The translations under genes were made by a program, and so were the position numbers. This document shows positions 50,701 through 62,700 of a stretch of 64,000 nt of DNA, one piece after another; position 1 is the first letter of the stretch, and each line of letters starts with the position of its first letter. The DNA is from Elmis aenea. Its lineage: Eukaryota; Arthropoda; Insecta; Coleoptera; Elmidae. The DNA is taken from positions 22,403,674-22,467,673 of the forward strand of contig OX393579.1 in the NCBI GenBank assembly GCA_947652605.1, given 5' to 3'. Below the pieces are notes generated by a model. That model saw only the letters and a list, made by a program, of their open reading frames with translations. It made no database searches and was not told the origin of the DNA.

Positions 50701-53700
50701 AAGTCTGCGATGAGGTACGCTGTTCGGAACGCGACGAGGTTTGCGACGTTGTTACGTAACACAGATCTTAACATACCATTGAATAACATACCCTAAGCGT
50801 TTGCGTGTTAATCTATTTACCTACTGCGATCTACTATTGAAAATTACAATTATAAAAAGCTTTAACCGACCTGTAATCTCGCCCTCATCAACTTGGTTAG
50901 CAAATAGGGTCAGGTTAAATGTTGGTTAAAGTTCTTTTTTTTTTAATGCATAGGCTTAATTAAAAATAAATGTAGGGAATAAGTATATAGCGAATTACAA
51001 TCTTTTATTAATAGTTTAACGCACAAACGCTTACATGTGTACACCGCGTTATATGGCAGCCACGTTGGTTCACAGTGAGCATAGTTTGCCGAAAACAATG
51101 GTTACTTGTTAGTAGTTTTTACCGGGGATGGGGAGTCGGCAGAAAAATAATCGACTTCCGACTCCCGAGTTGGTATTTGTAAAAATTGACTCCCGACTCC
51201 GACTCCCGATGGTAAACAAAGTTTAATATTTTAATTTTCTATTTAATACATAATGAAGAAAATGTAAAAGATCAGTTTTTTATAAAAAAATTTGCGATCA
51301 CAATACTTTCTTCATACTACGCATGGCGAAAGTAAAAAGAGTCGGGAGTCGATAGTTTTTTACCGACTCCGACTCCTCAAAAAAGCTTCGACTCTTCGAC
51401 TCCCGACTCCCCATCCCTGGTTTTTACGCATCATCGTAACAAAAAGTAATTTTAAATCGAACTTTGGCGGTCATAATTGCAACAAACCAGAATCTAAACT
51501 TTAGATGTTCTTACATCTTACAATGTAGTTTTTGGTATGTATTACTATTGTTAATGATGAGGTTGAGTGTTAGTAAGTTTTTGAATTATGTCTCAATATG
51601 AAATAGAAGGTTACTAGTTTATTAAGGATAACTCGCAGCATAAAAAAACTAGGCTGACGACATACTTGCGGTGAGGCCGCGCTGCGCAGCTGCTGCGGTG
51701 AAGCCGCTAGTTTTGTAACTAACACGTTGTTGTGGTTGACGACATACTTACGGCGGCTGTCCTTGTTCTGTGCTTACGGCCCTGCTGTAGCTGGCCGTAC
51801 GTCGATCGCAACATGCTGCGTTCGAACCGCAAGTAGCGGCTGCGCCGCACATGTGACCCATGGTTACATTCCTACGTGTTCATGCTTCAGGCACGGACGT
51901 AATATAAATCCATACAATTCTGCTTTGTACGAGGAGCTCAAGCACGACGATGTTTGATACAGAAAAATTTATTCTGCTCGTACAATCCAATGAGTGCTTG
52001 TGGAAAGTGTCCAATGAAGATTATAACAATAGGGACACAAGGGTCAAATGTTGGCAGGAGATTTGCGCCGAAATGTATCTTGATTGGGAAAACTTGCACG
52101 AGTTTGAAAAGACAGAAAGAGGTAAGTGAAATAGCAATGTTATTATAACTTGAAATAAAATATTTAATTTATCCGTCTTAAAAATATATTACACAATTAT
52201 TACACCATACATTGTTGCCACCGAATAGACCCCGCAGTTCTGATCAAATAATTAGAAAAATAAACCCTATCAAATTTACCATTAGCCGATTTTTACTTAT
52301 AACGCGTGTTTTACATTCCATCCGACGTTACATCTGATGGCATCAAAACTGTTTTACCGATAGAAGTGTGATGGAAAGTTTTTGGTGTAATCGGACTTAA
52401 ACTCCGAATTTCTGACGAATTGTGGAAGGGGTAGTCAGCCATTGTTGTTTAGTTTTGTCTTAAATGACGAGTGCATAGAACAGAAATCACAAATACCGTG
52501 TCTTACTTATTAGTCTTACATTCCACCGGCGGTGCCATCAAACCTGACCAAAACTGTCTTACATTCAACCGGTTGAAGTATAATGGGCATAGGGCAGCTG
52601 CTGACATGCAGGGCGTCCTTTTTAAAAAACCTTTTAAGGCGCCCCCTCCTTATATTTCTGAGTACAGAACAGATTTTAGACAAGAAGTTAATAAATACGA
52701 GAATATTTTTTATATTAAGATTTATTACTACATACACAAAACACTCATGCAATATTTTATCGAAGTGACTGTCCGCACGTACGGGATGCGGGTTTCACGC
52801 CCAACTGACGTCACTTTTATGACGTCACAGACAACTGGTTTATCGCTGAAACGATGTGGCTGCCGCACGGACCGTGCGCGGGTTTCACGCCCGGCTGTCG
52901 TCAATTATATTAAAAGTCATGGATGTCGAACCGTACTTTTATTTAAGGTGGCCAGATCATACAAGCTTCAGTGCTGTACAAACATTAATAAGGCAAAAAT
53001 AAAAACTGAATGTTATGAAATGAAAAGTTTAACTAAGTTGTATGTTAGAAACTATACAGGGTGGACCAAATTCGAATGTTTTACGGGGTATCTCGGTTAC
53101 CGCAATAGATAGCGAAAATCTGAATTTGTTCTCTTGGGCTATTTTTTTTGAGAAAATAACGCCTATGCAATCAGGTTTTTTCTATCGGATTCCATCTTGG
53201 CATTACAGACGAAAAATGAAATTTCATCATTTTTGAAAATTTGCTATAACTTCTCTATTTATTAAATAAGAACAAAATATTATATAGGTTTTTTATACAG
53301 ATTTTTAAGCTTAATTGGAAAATAAAAGTATATATTTTTGAAAAGCTAAGAAAAAACTTTTTCACATAAAGTCATGGCCGACTAGGGTTTCCATTTAAAA
53401 ATATATAAGTTTACTCCATATCTCGAAAGTCAAAATGGATAAAAAAAGTTTTTGTTTTTAAATTAAGCATAAAAAACTATATAACATTTTGTTCTAATTT
53501 AATAAATAGAGAAGTTACAGCAAATTTTCAAAAATGATGAAATTTCATTTTTCGTCTATAGTGCCAAAATGGAATACGATAGAAAAAATCTGATTGCATA
53601 GGCATTATTTTCTCAAAAAAATAGCCCAAGAGACCAAAATCAGATTTCCAAGTAAAATGGTGCAAAGTTTTTGAAAAAATCTTAAACAGTTCCGAAGAAA

Positions 53701-56700
53701 AACGCAAAAAACGAGGCCCTTGTAAAAACTGTTTTCCCTATGTTAAACGCCTATGTAAGTCGCATAGATATAGTAATACAGATATACGACAACTTCGCAA
53801 TTCATAGCGCTTATGCAGGAGTTTCGTTTTTGACGTTTTTCTCCGGAACCGTTCAAGATTTTTTTAAAAACTTTGCACTTTATTACTTGCAAAGGATGCG
53901 CCTATTGGTAAATAGAAGAATTTCGATTTTATCTCTGACGGTTTCATGGCCAACGCGATCGCAAAAATGACCTTTTTGTACCAATTTTTCAGTTTTTCCC
54001 CTATTTTTCCGAAGGTAATGGCCAGTGGCACTTATAACTCTGGAAAACATTTAGTTTTGATGCCCTTGATGTAATAAAGACAGCCGGAATCAAATTCTAG
54101 CGACAACGTATCGTGACCTTCCCTTGTAAGAAGGGATAAAAGTGACACTTTGATTTTTAATTTATCCCCATTGTAATGTTTTTAATTTATCATACAATTT
54201 TGTAAAATGTTGTAGGTAAAGATGTACAAAAAAAATGGAAAAATATAAAAGATAGCTATTTAAAAGATCTTAAGATGCAGAGAGACCGCAAAAATGGTTC
54301 AAGGAGAAAGAAATACATTTATTCGAACATAATGAAGTTCCTTTCGTGCGAGTATGAGGATCGAAAGTATACCAATTCGAAGTGTACAAATTTCTGTGAG
54401 TTGACTATTTTTGTGTTTTAGAGCTGAATCGAATATCAAAGAAGAGCCTAAGAACACAGCAGACAATGTTGGTGTACAGGTTCCCATACAAATTCAAAAA
54501 AAAGTTTGTGCACCGTGCCTTAGTAAACAAACCTTTGAACAAAAATTACCAGAGGTTTTAAAAAAAACCCCGACCGTTCAGCAGCAGGAGGATGATGAAG
54601 ATCTAGCATTTTTTACATCTCTTTTACCAGCTGTGAGAAAACTTGCTGACATTCAAAAAACGGATTTTCGAATAAAAGTTTTAAATTGTCTTAAAAAAAT
54701 TCAAAATCTTAATTATTATCAATCCTTGTTCCAACCCACTGACACACATTCTCCATTCCATTCTCAGTCTAGCCAAATGCCAAATTCTGTAATTAATCCT
54801 TTCTTAGCTCAATTATTTAATGTACCCTCAAAAACATATCATGTAGCAACAAGTCCCCACCAACCATCACCATCTACATCAACAAGACCTTTTTCTCCCT
54901 CCGATTCCATTTCAGAATGCAGTGATGCCTTAGATTTATAGACCTAATGATCTGTTTTGCTATGTATTATATATATGAATAATATCAACAAAAAATACAT
55001 TACATTTATAACTTACCTCAGCATTTCTGTTTTTTTTTTCTTCTCCTTTTTGAGGACTACTACGAAGCAACAACTAATTCGTTGAAAGACTTCATAGATA
55101 TTCTGTAGTAATTTAACATATTTAAGGGTATCTTCTTACTTCTCTGTACAGGCAATGAAACTGATCTAATGTTAAGCGTGCCATATAAAGTGAGTGAACC
55201 GAATAACTTACATTTATCGCATATGTGATGCATATCAATTCAGCCGTGCTTAATATTTACACTGAAAGTGTTTTATACACTGTACAAACAATTATAAAAA
55301 TTGTGCACAGCTTGACCACAAGTATGTCACCGGCCGAATACTTTTAATGAAATGACTTGATTTACTTACAATGTAATTTATACATGGTGTCTCAGAAATC
55401 ATTACCACCTCAATCATCCCGTTTGTTTTTAGAGATAACTACAGCAAATCTTAATAGAAGGGAGATACATTACATGTTATTATTAGACATAAGAAGTTGG
55501 TTACATTAGTAAAGTTGGGCAGAACTACTAAAATAAATTGAATATCATTTAAAAAATTAACCAAAGTTGTCAACTTTATGATAAAATTGTGAAATACTGA
55601 AACATGACCAAATTCAAAAAAGACATACCTTTAACTATGACAAAAAAAAGTTGTAAATAAGTAATTTATAGTTAGTGTTTTATTTAGATTGTGATTAAAG
55701 CCTCGATCTCATTAGTCAAATTACTTGAATTTAAGCGACTTGAATTCAAGTAACTTAAAAGCACTTTACCAATGTGAACCTGATACTTAGTTGACTTGAA
55801 GCTGACTTTCATATAGAGTAGACTTTTCACTGACAACTTAAATGATGCAACTGTTTTATCGTACAAATTTGACACAACTAAGTGAGCTTTTGAAAAGTCA
55901 ATCGAATGTCGATAATGAGTAAATGGACCGTATAAAAACTTGGTACATTCCTCGCAATATATGAAAGTTGTGATGTTCTGTGGAACATAGAAGATGACAT
56001 ATGTCGCTATAAAAATGCACCACCTATTTCGACACCATTTTAACACGTTGGCAACGGCCCATAGTAAACTGTACTTTCTTGACGGACAAAGCGAAAAACC
56101 AGGAGACCGCCGGGAAGGTGTCATCATCCACAATAAATGCAATTCTATTAAATTTTGTTATATTCCTAGCTTTTGAGCCCGGCCCACAGGTCCCACTGCA
56201 TCGAAAGTTAAATTACCTTTTGTGTTGACGAATCAGAAAGTATGACAGTATAACCTGTAAACGACACACAGTTGGGCTCCATTTGGTTAAATAAGTCGTG
56301 ATACCCCTGGCAGGTCTCGCCGTCCCAGGGTTATACGCCAGCGTGTTCTGCTGGCATATGTCATCATCGCCAATGTATTAAATATCTACTGACTTCAATA
56401 AACTTTCAAAATATGAACATAAACTTGAAGATAAGTAACTTGAATTCAAGCGACTTGAAATAAAAGACAAGTTCACAGCTTTCAAGTTACTTGAATGCAA
56501 GTGACCTGGAATAACATGAACAAGGTTTAAAATACTAAACATTTAGTTGGTAGTTACAAAGTTACAGACCAAACTAATTTTTTTTGTGTATTGATCATAT
56601 GGCTGTAGACAGTTAAAGAAGTTATTTAAAAAAAATTTCATTAATGTAAAAAGGGAAAAAAATTGAAAATTGAGATTACTTTATAATTGAATGATTTTGT

Positions 56701-59700
56701 ATATATTTTCAACTTTCCATACCTATATGAGTATATTATTGTTATTTGAATTTGTTTCTGTTGCTATCAAACGTGTTCTATGTACCAAAAACATAGCAAC
56801 CCAACAGCATTTAATTTTCTCTTCGTGAAATAAGCCATAATTTTAAATAATTTTTGCATATAGTTATACCAGCAAAGCAAGGCTGACATGTAATTTATTA
56901 AATAAATGCAAGCATTAAGTATATATTTTTTAATTTATACACATTTATCTCAATAAAAAATTATTAATGTCCCATTTTGTAACAATCATATCAATAAAAT
57001 CAGATATAAAATAATCTTTTTTATAAGACTGCAGCCAACTATGGTTGTTTGCCATTTAAAAATATGTTGAGTTTAGTTTGTATGACAATAAAAATTATTT
57101 TTCAAAAATTATTACCTATTAACAACTTTTTTGTTATTGACCTCATTGACCAATTTTTTCAACGTCATTCAATTACTTTTCTAATTCTGCCAAATTACCA
57201 ATGTAAACAACTTTCTAACCTGTACAATAACAAAATTACCCACATAACGTTGTAAACAATTGTCACGCTGTATACAGGTTTCTCGTTTTTCGAGGGCCAC
57301 TATGGGGATCTCGTAAACGGTAAGAGTTACGACTTCGGTTAAATTAGGGCAAAGTTGTATATTCAGGCGCTTAGTAATTTGACGTAAACATAACTTATCT
57401 AGCTCTTTTAGTTTTTGAGATACAGGGAAAAAAGTAAAAAAGTGGATTTTTGTTTTTTGCCCGTAACTTTTTCATTTGATGTCGAATTTCATTTCTGTGA
57501 AAAATTTTTCATGGCCACTTTTTGTAAGGAATCAGAATTCCCAATTATATTTTCCGTGCGACGTTTCGTTTTTTTTAAACCATCATCAGGTAAATTTTTT
57601 CTTATGGACGCTATATCTGATTTTAACGCCAATTTGCAGAGGATTTTTTTCTGAATTCGACAATATATGACACTTAGCACATTTTTGAAACAATTGTTGT
57701 TAAAAATGGCAAAAACAAATATTTTATTTAAAACAAATCCTAATCGGCATGGTAAATAATTGTCTTTGTCCCTTTTTCCTTGGATGCATGTAAGTAAACC
57801 GCATGAAATTACCATTTAAGGGATTTAATTAAAAAAATAGGTCATAATAAATGTGTTAGGAATGCATTAACATTGTTCACTTATTAGCAAATATTATTAG
57901 AACATTTTCTTTGGTTAAGTAATAAATTTCTCTAAAATGTGTATTTAATCCTTATTTGGCATACAATTATTTGAAACAAAAAATAACGAGTTATGCCTTT
58001 TATCTGCGTTAATGACTCCTAATAAGCAAAAAGCGTAAACAGATTTCTGGACGTTTTTTGTAAACTATGAACACATATTATTTGATTACAAAAATTTTGT
58101 TACAAGTAATTGTATGCCAAATAAGGATTAAATACACATTTTAGAGAAATTTATTACTTAACCAAAGAAAATGTTCAAAAAATATTTGCTAATAAGTGAA
58201 CAATGTTAATGCATTCCTAACACATTATTTATTATTACCTATTTTTTAAATTAAATCCCTTAAATAGTAATTTCATGCGGTTTACTTACGTGCTTCCAAG
58301 GAAAAAGGGACAAAGACAATTATTTACCGTGCCGATTAGGATTTGTTTTAAATAAAATATTTGTTTTTGCCATTTTTAACAACAATTGTTTCAAAAATGT
58401 GCCAAGTGTCATATATTGTCGAATTCAGAAAAAAATCCTCTGCAAATTGGCGTTAAAATCAGATATAGCGTCCATAAGAAAAAATTGACCTGATGATGGT
58501 TTTAAAAAAACGAAACTTCGCACGGAAAATATAATTGGGGATTCTGATTCCTTGCAAAAAGTGGCCGTGAAAAAGTTATTACAGAAATGAAATTCGACAT
58601 GGAATGTAAAAGTTACGGGCAAAAAACAAAAATCCACTTTTTTACTTTTTTCCCTATATCTCAAAAACTAAAAGAACTAGATAAGTTCTGTTTGCTTCAA
58701 ATTATTAAGCACCTAAATATACAACTTTGCCCTAATTTAACCGAAGTCGTAACTCTTACCGTTTACGAGATCCCCATAGTGGCCCTCGAAAAACGAGAAC
58801 CCTGTATTAGTAAATGATGAAACTGTAGGCAGGTAAAGAATTTAAAGAGAAAGTTATTGATTTTTTAAATTAAATGACTTTTATCCTAAACCACTTGGTA
58901 TTTTTTTTACTTTTTTAGTCGTGTAAACTAAGGTGACCATTTTTTCCCTCTAACTTTCGGGGACACTAAGCTGGGGTTACCAAAAAAAAAGTTCCTCAAC
59001 TAACTTTCGTAAAATCTATTTTCCCGTTTCTCGTACACCACAAACCACAACTTCCATGTTAATAAACGAAATTCAAATTAAAGAGCGGGGATTTAAAACC
59101 CACGCATTTTTGCACATTTCAAAAAGAGAGGATATGTCTAGGAGAAAGGACGTATGGTAACCCTAACTAACCTAACCTAACCTAATCGGATTTGACACTA
59201 TATAAGGTGCACAAACTCCTCCCCTTTCAGTTTTAGTGACCAATAAGCGGTTACACGGTTACAATGTTGCCAGACTAACAGATTTGCATAATTTGGCAAC
59301 AGTGAAAGAACCATATACAGGGTGTCCCCGTTATCACCGCGAATATTTTAAGTGGTGATAGAGGAACTTTTTCTAAGAAAAAAATTCAAGTAAATTTTTT
59401 TCCTAAAATCAAATGCTAAGCTGATATCAACACTTACTTGATTTTTTTACACTTCTGCATTTATAAGACTCTGTAGCCGAAAATATCAATTTTATCGCAA
59501 AATACCGTAAAGCTTTCAAATAGAGCATAAAATTCTCTACAAAATTAGTTTTATTTATTTTTTGTCTACAGGCAATGGTTTGAGAGTTATAAAGCAGTTT
59601 GTACAAAAAAATGTACAAAATTTACAAAATTTAATTGTTTCTTAGACTTTGCAACCGCTGTATCTTTAAAACGAAAGGTTGTACAAAAAAACCGACGGCT

Positions 59701-62700
59701 CATTCCGGATAGCAAATTTTATGGGCTACAACTTTGGTCAAGTGAAATTTTTTGAAAATCAAACCGATTTTCCGGAAAAGCTGAAAATATAGAATAGAGT
59801 GCAAAAATCAAATTTCCTACAAATATTGTTTTGTATTTAAAAATGCTTTTAAAGAGAGTGCGATTACGTGATTGAAAATGATGGAGGTCATTTTGAACAC
59901 TTATTGAAGTAATTTTGTGGTTACATGTTAATTTTATTGCGTCCAGATGGATTTGCATTGTTTTGCATTTTATCGTTTGTTTTTTCACCTTTTTCGCTAT
60001 TATAAACATTTCTATGATACATTTAGTTTTATTGAACAACATATTTACCGAAGTTGTAGTCCGTTAAATGCCTTATCCGCAATAGGCATTAGTTTTGCTC
60101 TACGACGTTTCGTTAAAAAGATGCGGCGTTTTTTTAAATTTACATAACTTATTTATATGCAATTTTACAATTTTTTGTTAAATTTGTTCGTTAGCTCCTT
60201 AAAAAAAATAATAAAGGGTGGTTTTCTGAAGAATTTCAAACTTCATAAAAAGCTTTGAAACTGATGAGATACATAATTTTATGAATGTTGCCGATGCTAT
60301 GGCATTTTTAAATACAAACTATCATAATTACCGGGAGTTTTTGTTTTTCGAAAACGATAAAATGCAAAACAATGCAAATCCATCTGGACGCAATAAAATT
60401 AACAAATAACCACAAAAATACTTCAATAAGTGTTCAAAATGACCTCCATCATTTAATTACGTAATCGCACTCTCTTTAAAAGCATTTTTAAATACAAAAC
60501 AATATTTGTAGGAAATTTAGTTTTTGCACTCCATTCTATATTTTCAGCTTTTCCAGAAAATCGGTTTGATTTTCAAAAAATTTCACTTGACCAAAGTTGT
60601 AGCCCATAAAATTTGCTATCCGGGATGGGCCGTCGGTTTTTTTGTACAACCTTTCGTTTTAAAGATACAGCGGTTGCAAAGTCTAAGAAACAATTAAATT
60701 TTGTAAATTTTGTACATTTTTTTGTACAAACTGCTTTATAACTCTCAAACCATTGCCTGTAGACAAAAAATAAATAAAACTAATTTTGTAGAGAATTTTA
60801 TGCTCTATTTGAAAGCTTTACGGTATTTTACGATAAAATTGATATTTTCGGCTACAGAGTCTTATAAATGCAGAAGTGTAAAAAAATCAAGTAAGTGTTG
60901 ATATCAGCTTAGCATTTGATTTTAGGAAAAAAATGTACTTGAATTTTTTTCTTAGAAAACGGTCCTCTATCACCACTTAAAATATTCGCGGTGATAACGG
61001 GGACACCCTGTATATTCGTTATTTTAAATGTGTATAGGAAAATTATGAAAATCGGGGACAAGAATAATCCGGGACTTGAGTCTTGTTTCGGGGACTGTCC
61101 CCGAAAATCGGGGACGAATGGTCACCCTAGTGTAAACATTAATGCTTTTAACAATAATTTTTCCGAAAAATATGTCAAAATCTGTAAGGTATCAGCAGGC
61201 CATTAAGACATAATATGTGTCTACAATTCTTTGGCCTTTAAAGACAAATGAAATAGTTTATTATAATTAGCAATTTATTAGTATGATAAAAATGACATAT
61301 AATATTTCTTTCATTAACTTTAAAATCATCTTGAGTGTGTCGTTGTTTTATGTATGCTTAATGATTTTATGAACTTAACATTACATTATAGTGCTATGGT
61401 AAATTTTGTATTTTTATGAGCAAATCTGCTGTTTTAAAATATTGGCCTAGCTTAATTATTTTTATATCTTTTTTTTGTTTTGTTTTAGTCAACAGCTATA
61501 CACAAAGCGGTAAATAGTCTTGAAGTGCCAGTAAAGCAGAAACATGTACGCTCAACTATTATCGGAACCTTTCACGAACAAGGAGCTCGAACATTTTGGG
61601 CAGTTGCTCTACGGCTGCCTTATATGGACGATAGAATAGTGGCCTGGAAACTTTGCCATGTTATTCACAAAGTTTTACGAGAAGGTCATTCTTTATGCAT
61701 TGACCATAGCCAACGACATCGAAAAGATTTGGATGAAATGGGAAAATTATGGGTAAGCTTCACTACCATCACATTTAATTGGCTTAAATAATAAACGTCG
61801 TCAATTTTTTATTTTAGTGCCACTTACGAGAAGGTTATGGAAAACTGATTAGACTGTATGCAAATTTACTAATGTCCAAGTTAGATTTTCACAGAAAAAA
61901 CCCTAGATTTCCAGGAAATCTGGCTGTTACCAATTCAGAATTGGAATCGATAGGCGCCAACGATATAAATATCTAGTAAGTAATTTTATATTTTTGTTAA
62001 TTGGTTTATTATTTGTAATTTTTAGTTTTCAGCTTTGTGTTGAAATGTTCGATTATTTGGAAAACATCTTAATACTGCAAGCTGCAAGTAAGTAAACTTA
62101 CAGTATGTTGTATTAATATGAAATGTGTGTTTAATGTCACTACCTATTTTAAACAAACCAATCAAGTTTTTTCTTCCTTTGTTTTATTGTATTGAATATT
62201 TTAGATTTTTCTTTCATTGTTACTATTATTTGATCTGATATTATTCGGTGCAATATTAAGAAAATGCTAGTGGGTAGGAGTTGGCAACCATTATTGACAA
62301 AAATTGTTTTTGTCACATGAAATTCTAGTGTGCATGCAAGTACATCAGCCTAAATGTTTGAGTTAAAATCTACCACTATTGAAGAAAAAATGGTTCAGCT
62401 ATTTATAGGACACACTTTTTCCCCCTAAAAATTGGTCTCAAAAAGCTCTCCAGCTCGTAGGGTTGCCAACATTGCGCTGATGCTAACGTGATGAAAAATA
62501 ATTTTGGCGGTGAGGGAAGGGGCGAATAAAATTAGTAAAAAAGATCAAAGTGAAATAGTTGTTTGTATTATTATTTTTCATGAAACAAGCAACTTAGATC
62601 AAGTAATATAAAGTAATTAAAATATTTCAATAAATAGAAATATAAATTAAACGAAAAACTTCAGCAAATTCTAAAATATAAACTTGCAGTTACTACTTTT

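Noticed and set aside
54346..54421. A 26-nt intron GTGAGT...TTTTAG at 54396-54421 in the MADF gene
   Set aside because: Too short for spliceosomal splicing, and it would create a stop; the donor at 54346 (76 nt) fits length and phase.
57415..58664. Two similar 79-residue frames (57415-57654 plus and 58425-58664 minus) that look like a duplicated gene
   Set aside because: They are the two arms of one foldback read from opposite strands; there is no domain and no splice context.
59427..60901. Two nearly identical 63-residue frames on opposite strands
   Set aside because: Same explanation: inverted arms of the 59318-61010 palindrome.
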